The translations under genes were made by a program, and so were the position numbers. A DNA stretch of 64,000 nt from Bradyrhizobium diazoefficiens (GTDB lineage Bacteria > Pseudomonadota > Alphaproteobacteria > Rhizobiales > Xanthobacteraceae): NCBI RefSeq assembly GCF_018131015.1, contig NZ_JAFCJJ010000021.1, positions 51,584-115,583 of the forward strand, read 5' to 3'. This document shows, piece after piece, positions 24,900 through 34,599 of the stretch (position 1 is its first letter; each line of letters starts with the position of its first letter). The notes beneath the pieces were generated by a model. The model did not search any database, was not told the DNA's origin, and saw nothing but the letters and a program-made list of their open reading frames with translations.

Positions 24900-27161
24900 T
24901 CAAGCGGCGTCGGTGAGCAATGGCCGACGCCGGTTGAACACGAACAGGATCAGGGCGAGCACGATCAGGATCAGGCCTGCGATCATCTTCAATCCGGCCG
25001 GGGTTGCGGTCTTGGGCAGACGGATCGCATCGGGTGCGGCAGGCGTCGGCCTTCTCGCGGCCGGCTGGTCGCGCGCGTCGGCGCGGCGCTCGCGGAGCTG
25101 CGCCGGTGCGTGCGGCCGTTCGCCGAACACCTTCGCGAAATCCCACCCCGCAGGCAGGTTGATCGGCAATTCACTGAGCTTCAGGGGCTCGCCTTCGGGA
25201 CGGCTCGGCGTCTTGTCGACCGCGACGAGGCTGGTGAACCGCGTGACGATCTGATGGTCGAGCGCCAGCGCCAGGATGGCCTTGTCGGCGTCTTCCGGCG
25301 TCAACTCGCGCATGGTGCGCGCCACTTCGGCGTCGCCGATCTTGCGCCTGGCCCAGAGCTTTGACAGGCCCTTGCCTTCGGCGGCGCCTTGCAGCGGCAG
25401 CGTCAGCGACCACGGGCGATCGCCGACGCGGCCCTTGATCTCGAGCGAGCCCGCGAGCTTGTCGAGCCTTGCGGCGAGCACCAGCGGCTCGTCGCGATAG
25501 ACGTCGGGGATGATCGCTGGCGTCACGTCGGCCTTCGCCTCGGAGAATTTCGCGGTGAGGCCGGTCACGGCCGGGTTCTCCAGCTTGGCGAACAGGCTGC
25601 GCATGCGCTCCTCGACCTGCTCGACCGAGCCGATATGGGTGAAGGCGCCGCGGCCGAGCTCGGCGGCGCGCGTCATCAAATGCGTGTTGGGCGCCGATCC
25701 GATGCCGACCATGAAGACACGGGAGCGGCCGCGCATCGCGGTGATCGTCTCGAACAATTGCTGCTCGTTGCCGATCGCGCCGTCGGTCAGGAACACGACC
25801 TGGCGCACCATGTTCGTGTCGCCCAGCCTGTCGGTCAGCGCCGCGCGCATCGCCGGCACCATCTCGGTGCCGCCGCGGGCCTGCAATCCATTTACGAAAC
25901 CGAGTGCTTCGCCGAGATGCGGGGGGTCGGCCGGCACAGAGGTCGAGAACAGCACGTCCATGGTGTCGTCGAAACGGATGACGTTGAAGCGGTCGTTGGG
26001 CTGGAGGCGGCCGAGGGCATAGAGCAGGCTCGCCTTGGCCTGCTCCATCGAGGTGCCGCCCATCGAGCCGGAATTGTCGATCACGAACACGACCTCACGC
26101 GGCAGCGGTTTTTGCGTCGCCTGCTCGGCGCTCGGCGGGGTAACGAAGGCGAGCAGATAATCGGCATCGCCGACGTGCTCACGGAACAGGCCGACCGACG
26201 GCGCCTTCTCGGCGGCGGGCTTCCAGGTCAGCTCGAAATCGCGGTCGGCGGGGACGGCGCCGTCGGCGAGCGTGACGATGCGCGTCGTGCTGTCCGGGTT
26301 CTCGATCTTGACGCGATGGTGATGGCTCTTCACCTCGCCGAGGGCAAACCCCGCCTTCAGGCGCACCGTGATGCTGGTCGGATTGACCGGCGCGTTCTTC
26401 GCCGGATCGAGCACAGGCGGCGAGATGCGGTCGCGGTCCGGCACCGGGTCCGAGTTCGTCGCGCCCCAGCCGGAGCCGTCCCGGCGGAAGTCGACGCTCT
26501 GCACGATGGGCGCGGGATTATAGCGGGGACCGACCACCAACGGCAGGCGCAGGGAATATTCGTTGCCGGATTGATGCACCGGCTCCTGATACTCGATCTG
26601 CACCAGCACGGTTTCGCCCGGACCGATATTGGCGACGGAGTTGGTGAAGATGTTCGGCCGCTCCTGCTCGGTGAGCGCAGCCTTCCGGCCGGTGCGGCGC
26701 GCCTCCTCGTAGATCACGCGCGCCTGCTGCCGCTCCTTGATGTCGCCGACGATGACGCGGTCGCCCACCACCATCTTCAGCGTGTCGACGGCGCCGCCGG
26801 TTGCGAGCGGATAGACATAGGTCGCCTCGACCCAGTCCCTGGTCGGGTTGCGGAAGACCTGGGTGACGCGGGCACGCAGCGTCGGGCCCGACACCGTGAT
26901 GTCGACGTCGATGCCGAGGCGGATCGCCTCTGCATAGCCGTCCTCCTGTTTCAGCAGGAGGGTGCCCGAACGGGCATCGCCGGGCTGGAGCAGGCCCGCC
27001 TGTTCCGTCGTCGCCGACCAGGCCGACGCAAAACTCACCAGCAGGGCGATGGAGCCGATCAGCATCACGGCAACGCCCTGAACGAGGAGAAACAGCCCGA
27101 GCTTGATCAGCCTGCCCAGCAGGGGATGTTCGCTGCTGCCGGCGGCGTCGTAGGTGTCCAT
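24900..27161 (-). CDS. Sortase target protein with VIT and VWA domains
   Basis: A 753-residue protein built like inter-alpha-trypsin-inhibitor heavy chain: N-terminal signal anchor (about 18-48), VIT domain (about 60-195), and a VWA domain beginning near 355 with the metal site Asp362-Asn-Ser364-Gly-Ser366. The C-terminus is a complete sorting signal: LPKTATP at 715-721, a hydrophobic segment (about 726-743) and an Arg-rich tail. This matches the marine proteobacterial sortase target family. It probably acts as a surface or periplasmic ligand-binding protein anchored by the neighbouring sortase. The ribosome site GGGAGCGGG precedes ATG 27161. It is divergent from an XRE regulator gene. Confidence 0.93.
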   Translation of the reverse strand: MDTYDAAGSSEHPLLGRLIKLGLFLLVQGVAVMLIGSIALLVSFASAWSATTEQAGLLQPGDARSGTLLLKQEDGYAEAIRLGIDVDITVSGPTLRARVTQVFRNPTRDWVEATYVYPLATGGAVDTLKMVVGDRVIVGDIKERQQARVIYEEARRTGRKAALTEQERPNIFTNSVANIGPGETVLVQIEYQEPVHQSGNEYSLRLPLVVGPRYNPAPIVQSVDFRRDGSGWGATNSDPVPDRDRISPPVLDPAKNAPVNPTSITVRLKAGFALGEVKSHHHRVKIENPDSTTRIVTLADGAVPADRDFELTWKPAAEKAPSVGLFREHVGDADYLLAFVTPPSAEQATQKPLPREVVFVIDNSGSMGGTSMEQAKASLLYALGRLQPNDRFNVIRFDDTMDVLFSTSVPADPPHLGEALGFVNGLQARGGTEMVPAMRAALTDRLGDTNMVRQVVFLTDGAIGNEQQLFETITAMRGRSRVFMVGIGSAPNTHLMTRAAELGRGAFTHIGSVEQVEERMRSLFAKLENPAVTGLTAKFSEAKADVTPAIIPDVYRDEPLVLAARLDKLAGSLEIKGRVGDRPWSLTLPLQGAAEGKGLSKLWARRKIGDAEVARTMRELTPEDADKAILALALDHQIVTRFTSLVAVDKTPSRPEGEPLKLSELPINLPAGWDFAKVFGERPHAPAQLRERRADARDQPAARRPTPAAPDAIRLPKTATPAGLKMIAGLILIVLALILFVFNRRRPLLTDAA

Positions 27162-27294
27162 TTGGCCCGCTCCCGAAGGATGTTTGACGGGGCCGAGCTT
27201 CCTCCTGGCGGGGCGGATTTCGCGAGCAGAATGATCGGCAATGTTCCGCCTCGGCCGGTGTGGGCGCGCCGGACCCGGTACGTCCTGTGCGGTT

Positions 27295-27323
27295 TTGTGC
27301 TGGTTTGTCCGTCCTGCTAGACT
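27295..27323 (+). promoter_or_regulatory. Possible sigma-70-type promoter of the XRE gene
   Basis: TTGTGC (27295-27300), a 17-bp spacer and TAGACT (27318-27323) lie 24 bp before the start codon at 27348. Matches to the consensus are only partial. The sequence lies in the 186-bp divergent gap shared with the sortase target gene. Confidence 0.35.
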
Positions 27324-27347
27324 GGCCGTCCTGGAGCAGGGGCAACG

Positions 27348-28118
27348 ATGCAGACGCAGGACAAACTCACCGACGGGCAGCTTTCGGAGGAGCAGAGCCG
27401 CGAGATCGCGGAGACGATCCGCGAGGAATTGGCCAAACGGCGCATCTCGCGCCAGGCGCTCGCCGCGCAGGCCAAGCTCAGCCTGTCGACGCTGGAGAAG
27501 GTGCTCGGCGGCCGCCGTCCGTTCACGCTAGCGACCACGGTCCGCCTTGAGCAGGCGCTCGGCGTGTCCTTGCGCAAGAGCACGGTTGCGCCGGCGCCCG
27601 TGGCGGGCAACGATGTCGCGCCAGACAGTCTCGGCTCCTATTCGCATCGCGCGGTGAGCTGGCTCGAGGACGTCTACATCACCTTGCGGCCTTCGTTCGG
27701 CGACAAGGACGCGATCTTCGCCTATCGCACCGAGATCGTCTGGGAGCCAAAAGTCTCCGCGCTGGTGTTCCGCGAGGGCGAGCGGACCGATGCCGCCTAC
27801 GAGCACACCGGCGAGGTCGCCGTCCCCCATCAGTCCGGCTTCATCTATCTCGTCATCAACCGCCACGGCCAGCACCGCGTGATCACGGTGTCGCGGCCGA
27901 CCGTTGCCGGGGAAATGTACGGCATCATCTCGACGCTTCGCGCCGGTCCCGGCTCGCAGCTGACGCCGATTGCCGCGCCGATCGCTTATGTGCCGTTCGG
28001 CAACGTCCAGCAGCCATCCTTGGGGCGGATCGGCCCGGCGGACGCCAACCACGCTCTGTATCGAAGCCACCTGCGCCGCACGGTGGAGGAGCCGTTCGCG
28101 CTGTTCCTGCCGGGATAG
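27348..28118 (+). CDS. XRE-family regulator with an unassigned C-terminal domain
   Basis: A 256-residue protein. Residues about 22-75 form a Cro/CI-type helix-turn-helix (ISRQALAAQAKLSLSTLEKVLGG). A linker of about 30 residues follows, then a C-terminal domain of about 155 residues rich in beta strands and aromatics that I do not recognise and that may sense a ligand. The start is preceded by GGAGCAGGGG. The gene is divergent from the sortase target gene over 186 bp, so that operon is the likeliest target. The DNA-binding call is firm; the target is inferred. Confidence 0.85.
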   Translation: MQTQDKLTDGQLSEEQSREIAETIREELAKRRISRQALAAQAKLSLSTLEKVLGGRRPFTLATTVRLEQALGVSLRKSTVAPAPVAGNDVAPDSLGSYSHRAVSWLEDVYITLRPSFGDKDAIFAYRTEIVWEPKVSALVFREGERTDAAYEHTGEVAVPHQSGFIYLVINRHGQHRVITVSRPTVAGEMYGIISTLRAGPGSQLTPIAAPIAYVPFGNVQQPSLGRIGPADANHALYRSHLRRTVEEPFALFLPG

Positions 28119-28133
28119 TTCGCTGCCGCGTGC

Positions 28134-28163
28134 AAAAAAATAGCGGCCTTCCGGCCGCTATTT
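28134..28163 (-). terminator. Intrinsic terminator (effective on minus strand)
   Basis: Stem TAGCGGCC / GGCCGCTA with TTCC loop (28141-28160). Seven A at 28134-28140 read as a T-run on the minus strand, 18 bp after the binding-protein stop. On the plus strand only three T follow, so any action on the convergent XRE transcript would be weaker. Confidence 0.85.
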
Positions 28164-28181
28164 CGTCGAGGTCGTCGCGCG

Positions 28182-29402
28182 CTAGCCGCTGGGCTCGGCG
28201 CTGATGATGTCGCCGAACAACTCCCACTGCCCGTTCTTGAACCGCCACATCTTGAGCTGCTCGATCGGCGCGAAGTCGGTGGGCGAGGTGTTGATCGTGA
28301 TCCCCGGGATCAGCGTATCCGGCGTGAAGTCCTTGAGGCTCGCGGCCTGCTTCATCACGTTCTCGCGGGTGAGTTCGTCGCCCGCCTGCTTCAGCACCTG
28401 CACCATGGTCTGGGCCGCGGCATAGCCGTAAACCAGGTTGGCGTCCGAGATGTTGGCGCCGGGCATGTACTTGTCGATGAAGGCCATGAACTTCTTCATG
28501 CCCGCATCATCCTTCCACTGCGGGTCCGACGCATCCTTCAGGTAGCCGGCCGAGAGCACGCCCTCGGAGGCTTCGAGGCCGGCGGGCTTCATCACCGCGC
28601 CGATCGACACCGATACGTCCGTCATCAGGTGCATCGGCTTCCATTCGAGCTCGGCGATCTTCTTGATCGCCTGCGCGGCGAACTTCGGCGTTGCGATGTT
28701 CACGAAGACGTCGGCGCCGGTGCCCTTGAGCTTGACGATATGCGCATCGATCGAAGGCTCCGAGGTTTCGTAGCTCTCCTCTGCGACGATCAGCTTGGTG
28801 GCCTTGTCACCGAACACGTCCTTGATGCCGGCGACGTAGTCCTTGCCGAAATCGTCGTTGGCATAGAAGATCGCCACCTTCGCGTCCGGCCTCTCCTTTA
28901 GAATGTATTTTGCGAAGATCCGCGCCTCGACCCGGTAGCTCGGCTGGAAGCCCATGGTCCAGGGGAAGTTCTTCGGATCGTTCCACTTGCTGGCGCCGGT
29001 GGCGAGGAAGAGCTGCGGCACCTTCTTCGAGTTGTGATATTTCTGCACGGCGGTCTGGGTCGGCGTGCCCAGCGCGTTGAAGACGAGGAACACCTCGTCG
29101 CTCTCGATCAGCTTGCGAACCTGCTCCACGGTCTTGGGCGGCGAATAGCCGTCGTCATAGGAAATCCAGTTGATCTTGCGGCCGTTGATGCCGCCCTGCT
29201 CGTTGATCATCTTGAAATAGGCCTCTTCGGTCTTGCCGATGACGCCGTAGGCGGACGCAGGCCCCGAATAGGCCTCGACATTGCCGAGCTTGATCTCGGT
29301 GTCGGTCACGCCAGTATCGTATTTCTTCTGCGCTTGGGCGCCCTGGGCTGTGAGCAGCGTGAACGCCGCTGCTGCGGCAAGCAGGGATAGTTTCTTGTTC
29401 AT
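28182..29402 (-). CDS. ABC transporter substrate-binding protein (branched-chain amino acid/amide type)
   Basis: A 406-residue periplasmic binding protein of the Leu/Ile/Val (type I, HAAT) family: signal peptide 1-23 (ending GAQA), then TDTEIKLGNVEAYSGPASAYG, the usual N-terminal lobe opening. Homologs near acyl-CoA genes commonly bind aromatic or short organic acids rather than amino acids. AAGGAA precedes ATG 29402; a longer form would spoil the signal peptide. No permease or ATPase gene is nearby. It is separated from the upstream acyl-CoA ligase by a terminator, so it has its own promoter within about 60 bp. Confidence 0.9.
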   Translation of the reverse strand: MNKKLSLLAAAAAFTLLTAQGAQAQKKYDTGVTDTEIKLGNVEAYSGPASAYGVIGKTEEAYFKMINEQGGINGRKINWISYDDGYSPPKTVEQVRKLIESDEVFLVFNALGTPTQTAVQKYHNSKKVPQLFLATGASKWNDPKNFPWTMGFQPSYRVEARIFAKYILKERPDAKVAIFYANDDFGKDYVAGIKDVFGDKATKLIVAEESYETSEPSIDAHIVKLKGTGADVFVNIATPKFAAQAIKKIAELEWKPMHLMTDVSVSIGAVMKPAGLEASEGVLSAGYLKDASDPQWKDDAGMKKFMAFIDKYMPGANISDANLVYGYAAAQTMVQVLKQAGDELTRENVMKQAASLKDFTPDTLIPGITINTSPTDFAPIEQLKMWRFKNGQWELFGDIISAEPSG

Positions 29403-29457
29403 GGAAATTTCCTTGGGGTTTCTTGGTTGGCAGGCACGTGAGAAGAACAGGCACGTC

Positions 29458-29486
29458 AAAAAAGAAGCGCCCGGAGGCGGGCGCTT
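29458..29486 (-). terminator. Intrinsic terminator after the acyl-CoA ligase
   Basis: Nine-bp stem (29465-29473 with 29478-29486, AAGCGCCCG) with GAGG loop, followed on the minus strand by C and six T (29458-29463). It starts 3 bp after the ligase stop. Confidence 0.85.
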
Positions 29487-29489
29487 TGG

Positions 29490-31040
29490 TCAGGCTTTGG
29501 CAGCTGTCTTGTCGACCTCGGACGCCACCGAAAATTCCTTGCGCAAGGTCGGCTTGTGGATCTTGCCGGTGGCGTTGCGCGGCAGCGCCTCGACGAAGCG
29601 GACCTGGCGCGGGCATTTGAAGCGCGCCAGATTGGCCGCGCAATGCGCGAAGACATCCGCCTCGGCCAGCCTTTGGCCCGGCTTGACCGCGACGATGGCG
29701 AGGCCGACCTCGCCCCATTGCGCATCGGGAACGCCGATCACCGCGGCCTCCGCGATCGCCCCGATCTGGTGCAGGACGTTCTCGACCTCGGCCGGATAGA
29801 CGTTCTCGCCCCCGGAGATGTACATGTCCTTCCAGCGGTCGACGATGTAGTAAAAGCCTTCCTCGTCGATGCGGGTCGCATCGCCCGTGTGCAGCCAGCC
29901 GTCGGTGAAGGAGGTCTTGTTCGCCTCCGGCCGGTTCCAGTAGCCCGGCGTGATGTTCGGCCCCCGAACCCAGAGCTCGCCGAGCTCGCCGACATCGGCA
30001 TCGCTGCCGTCGGGCCGCACGATCCGCACCTCCGTGTGCAGCACGGGCTTGCCGGCGGAGCCCGCTTTGCGTGCCGCATCCTCGCGGTCGAGCACCAGCA
30101 CCGCCGGCGAGGTCTCGGTCATGCCATAGCCCTGCTGGAGGGCGACGCCGCGCGCCTCCCAGACCTTGAGCAGCGGCACCGGCATCGGTGCCCCGCCGAC
30201 GCCACAGACGATCAGCCGGCTCATGTCCGTGGTCGCGAAGGCCGGATGCTGCGCCATGAACTGGTAGATCGCGGGCACGCCGAAGAACACGTTGATGCCC
30301 CGCGCGGGATCGTCGATCAGGGCGAGGGCCGCGCCGGGATCGAAAGCGCGCATGACCATCACGGTGCCGCCGGCATGCAGCACCGGATTGGTGTAGCAGT
30401 TGAGACCGCCGGTGTGGAACAGCGGCAGCACGGTGAGCAGCACCGATCCCGGCCCGACGCAGGCGGGCCCGCCGAGATTGACGCAATTCCAGAAGGTCAT
30501 GCCGTGGGTGATCGTCGCGCCCTTGGGATGTCCCGTCGTGCCCGAGGTGTACATGATGGTCGAGACGTCATCGAGCGTGACCTCCTCGATCGCATCGAGT
30601 GGCTTTGCGGCGGCGATGCCGGACTCGTAGCCGCTGCCTGGGCCGAGCAGCAGGCTGGTTGCGACGCCGCACAGTTTCGCCACGGCAAGCGCCGTCTCGG
30701 CGAGATCGGTGTCGTGGATCATCACTTTCGGCGCGCAGTCGCCGGTGATGAACTGGAGTTCGGGAACGGTGAGACGCGTGTTCAGCGGCACGAAGACGGC
30801 GCCGAGCCGGCCGCAGGCGAACTGCACCTCGAGCGTATCGGTGGTGTTCAGCGCCAGCACCGCGACGCGGTCGCCGCGCGAGACATTCAGCGTGTGGCGC
30901 AGGAAGGAGGCGAGGCGTGAGACACGCGTGTCAAGCTGCGAATAGGTGAAGCGGCGCTCGCTGGCGAGGTCGACGACCGCAATCTTGTTCGGTGCGCGGC
31001 GGGCATGATGGGCGATCCAGTCGTAGTAACGAACGGCCAC
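29490..31040 (-). CDS. AMP-forming acyl-CoA synthetase
   Basis: A 516-residue adenylate-forming enzyme (ANL superfamily). The P-loop is YTSGTTGHPKG near residue 155, the adenine-binding motif YGMTETSP near 290, and the C-terminal catalytic Lys lies in the NATGKIHK segment near 497. It activates a carboxylic acid to its CoA ester through an acyl-AMP. The start is GTG 31040, with GGGAGAGG at ideal spacing; an ATG 54 bp upstream adds a basic extension and was rejected. It is divergent from the acyl-CoA dehydrogenase at 31310, which could act on its product. Sequence resembles medium/long-chain or cyclohexane-carboxylate ligases; the substrate is unproven. Confidence 0.9.
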   Translation of the reverse strand: MAVRYYDWIAHHARRAPNKIAVVDLASERRFTYSQLDTRVSRLASFLRHTLNVSRGDRVAVLALNTTDTLEVQFACGRLGAVFVPLNTRLTVPELQFITGDCAPKVMIHDTDLAETALAVAKLCGVATSLLLGPGSGYESGIAAAKPLDAIEEVTLDDVSTIMYTSGTTGHPKGATITHGMTFWNCVNLGGPACVGPGSVLLTVLPLFHTGGLNCYTNPVLHAGGTVMVMRAFDPGAALALIDDPARGINVFFGVPAIYQFMAQHPAFATTDMSRLIVCGVGGAPMPVPLLKVWEARGVALQQGYGMTETSPAVLVLDREDAARKAGSAGKPVLHTEVRIVRPDGSDADVGELGELWVRGPNITPGYWNRPEANKTSFTDGWLHTGDATRIDEEGFYYIVDRWKDMYISGGENVYPAEVENVLHQIGAIAEAAVIGVPDAQWGEVGLAIVAVKPGQRLAEADVFAHCAANLARFKCPRQVRFVEALPRNATGKIHKPTLRKEFSVASEVDKTAAKA

Positions 31041-31198
31041 AAATCCTCTCCCTCGGCGGTCTTGCGCCGCCTGCATTTTATTGCCGTGCACCATGCCCGG
31101 CGTGGCCCTGGGAGGCCAGCCGGAGTTTTGTGCATCGACGTTTTTTATTTCCGAGTTGGCCCGCGAGGGGCGAAAATCGTCTTGCGTTGAGATGCTAG

Positions 31199-31257
31199 AT
31201 GGCGGCGTGTGCGGAGTGGCGTCCCCGGCCAGCCACTCCGCGCAAGTGAGCCGCCAT
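31199..31257. promoter_or_regulatory. Nested inverted repeat in a divergent control region
   Basis: Outer arms ATGGCGGC (31199-31206) and GCCGCCAT (31250-31257) enclose inner arms GCGGAGTGGC (31211-31220) and GCCACTCCGC (31232-31241) around an 11-nt loop. All arms are perfect. It lies 53 bp before the dehydrogenase start in the 269-bp gap shared with the divergent acyl-CoA ligase. It could be an RNA hairpin in the 5' leader or an operator. Confidence 0.6.
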
Positions 31258-31309
31258 GGTTCCAGCCATGGTGCCCGCGATGAATCGCCGGCAGCGAGGC
31301 GAAAGCACG

Positions 31310-32446
31310 ATGAAAAGCCCGTTCTACACCGCCGAGCACGACGCCTTCCGCGACGTGATGCGCCGCTTCGTCGAAAAGGAGATCGAGCCGTTCGCCCATG
31401 AATGGGACGAGGCCGGCGAATTCCCCCGCGCGCTCTATCGCAAGGCGGCCGGGATCGGGCTGTTGGGGCTGGGATTCCCCGAGGAATATGGCGGTGTCGC
31501 CTCCGATCAGTTCATGAAGATCGTCGCCAGCCAGGAACTGGCGCGGGCCGGTGCCGGCGGCATCAGCGCGAGCCTGATGAGCCATACCATCGGCTCGCCG
31601 CCGATCGCCCGGGCGGCGCGCCCCGAGGTCAAGGCGCGTGTGCTGCCGCAAGTGCTGTCGGGTGAAAGGATCTCGGCGCTGGCGATCACCGAGCCGGGCG
31701 GCGGCTCCGACGTCGCGAACCTGCGCACCAGGGCGCGCCGCGACGGCGATCACTACGTCGTGAGCGGCGAGAAGACCTTCATCACCTCCGGCGTGCGCGC
31801 CGATTATCTGACCGTCGCGGTGCGCACCGGCGGCGAGGGCGCCGGCGGCGTCAGCCTGCTCCTGATCGAGGGCGATACGCCCGGCCTGTCGCGGACGAAG
31901 CTGAAGAAGATGGGCTGGTGGGCCTCCGATACCGCGACGCTGCATTTCGACGATTGTCGCGTGCCGGCCGCAAACCTGATCGGCGAGGAGGGGCACGGCT
32001 TCAAGATCATCATGCAGAACTTCAACAGCGAGCGCATGGGCATGGCGGCGGGCTGCACCGCCTTCGCGCGGGTCTGCCTCGACGAGGCGATTGCCTATGC
32101 CAGGGAGCGCAAGACTTTCGGCAAGCCGCTCGCCCAGCACCAGGTGATCCGTCACAAGATCGTCGACATGGCGCAGAAGGTCGCAGCATCCCAGGCGATG
32201 CTGGAGATGCTGGCCTGGCGGCTGGAGCAGGGCGAAAGCCCGGTCGCCGAAATCTGCATGATGAAGAACCAGGCGACCCAGACCATGGCGTTCTGCGCCT
32301 CGGAAGCCGTGCAGATCTTCGGCGGCGCCGGCTTCATGCGCGGCATCAAGGCCGAGCGCATCTACCGCGAGGTCAAGGTCAACGCCATCGGCGGCGGCAC
32401 CGAGGAGATCATGAAGGACCTGGCGAGCCGGCAGATGGGATTGTGA
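31310..32446 (+). CDS. Acyl-CoA dehydrogenase
   Basis: A 378-residue FAD enzyme of normal family length. The first signature, ALAITEPGGGSDVANL (near 120-135), and the C-terminal family region with YREVKVNAIGGGTEEI (near 350) are present. It introduces an alpha-beta double bond in an acyl-CoA, passing electrons to ETF. ATG 31310 follows GAGGCGAAAG; an upstream in-frame start was rejected. It is followed by a palindromic repeat and a second dehydrogenase in the same direction. The chain specificity cannot be read. Confidence 0.92.
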   Translation: MKSPFYTAEHDAFRDVMRRFVEKEIEPFAHEWDEAGEFPRALYRKAAGIGLLGLGFPEEYGGVASDQFMKIVASQELARAGAGGISASLMSHTIGSPPIARAARPEVKARVLPQVLSGERISALAITEPGGGSDVANLRTRARRDGDHYVVSGEKTFITSGVRADYLTVAVRTGGEGAGGVSLLLIEGDTPGLSRTKLKKMGWWASDTATLHFDDCRVPAANLIGEEGHGFKIIMQNFNSERMGMAAGCTAFARVCLDEAIAYARERKTFGKPLAQHQVIRHKIVDMAQKVAASQAMLEMLAWRLEQGESPVAEICMMKNQATQTMAFCASEAVQIFGGAGFMRGIKAERIYREVKVNAIGGGTEEIMKDLASRQMGL

Positions 32447-32456
32447 GCACTCCGCC

Positions 32457-32569
32457 GTCATGCCCGGGCAAAAGCGCGAAGCGCGTCTTCGCGCTAGATG
32501 TCCCGGGCATCCACGTTCTTGCTGCCGGGCGGCAGAGGCGTGGATGGCCGGGACAAGCCCGGCCATGAC
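32457..32569. repeat. Dispersed palindromic repeat, family E
   Basis: A 113-bp imperfect palindrome with ends GTCATGCCCGGGC / GCCCGGCCATGAC and nested internal hairpins (AAGCGCGAAGCGCG; CTGCCGGGCGGCAG). It starts 10 bp after the first acyl-CoA dehydrogenase stop and lies between two same-direction genes, so it is probably within a transcript. Confidence 0.8.
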
Positions 32570-32606
32570 GGGCACAAGAGAGATACCGAAAGCTGAGCTG
32601 ACCAAA

Positions 32607-33769
<1,163 letters not shown>

Positions 33770-33770
<1 letters not shown>

Positions 33771-34423
33771 TGATCACTCTCTATCACTGCGACGCCGCGC
33801 GCTCCTTCCGCCCGCTCTGGATGCTGGAGGAGATGGGGCTGTCCTACGAACTGAAGATGCTGCCGTTCCCGCCACGCGTCTTCGCCAAGGAATATCTCGC
33901 GCTCAATCCATTGGGCACGATCCCCTTCATGATCGACGGCGAGACGAAGATGACGGAGTCCTCCGGCATCTGCCATTATCTCGGCACCAGATACGCCCCG
34001 ACGCCGCTGATGGTGGACGTCGAGGATCCCGCCTATGGCGCGTTCCTGAACTGGATGTATTTCAGCGACGCCACGTTAACCTTCCCGCAAACACTGGTGC
34101 TGCGATACACCCAGCACGAGCCGGACCAGCGGAACAACAAGGTCGTGGGCGACTACGCAAAATGGTTCCTTGGCCGGCTGCGCGCCGTTGAGGCCGCAAC
34201 TGCGAATGCCGAAACCTTGTGCGCAGGCCGCTTTACCGCCGCAGACATCGTGATCGGTTTCGCGCTCCGCCTTGCGGAAACCACCGGCTTGGCGAAGGAG
34301 TTCGGGCCAAATGTCGCGGCCTACTGGGCCCGCCTGCAACAGCGCGAGGGTTACATTCGGGCTGTCGCTGCGGAGCGGAAGGCCGCCGTCGAACAGAATG
34401 TTGCGGCGCGGGTAAGAGCGTAA
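33770..34423 (+). CDS. Glutathione S-transferase
   Basis: A 217-residue GST: N-terminal thioredoxin-like domain (1-78, with LNPLGTIPFMIDG and the glutathione-contacting TESSGICHYL) and C-terminal all-helical domain (about 90-205). It shares one base with the stop of the upstream dehydrogenase, and AAAGGAAA serves as ribosome site, so it belongs to that operon. GSTs in catabolic operons often act as isomerases or remove reactive intermediates such as enones; here the substrate is unknown. Confidence 0.9.
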
Positions 34424-34599
34424 GGTTTTTCCACGCTCCGGCAAATACGATCGACGGTTCCCGGTTCGGCTCATGGCCGTTCCGGGCCCATCGTGCATTG
34501 CGGTCCATGACAGCGCTACCGCGTCGTGACAGCGCCCGAATTTGCGCTAAGGTGTCGCCCGTCCGCAGCGGCCTGAGAGCCGCGCGAGGAGGGCCGCTT

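Noticed and set aside
24231..27161. Horizontal origin of the sortase genes from a Gram-positive
   Set aside because: The sequences fit the proteobacterial sortase/target subfamily, and base composition matches the surroundings.
32457..32606. N-terminal extension of the second acyl-CoA dehydrogenase
   Set aside because: The extra 49 codons run through palindromic repeat E and do not resemble the family.
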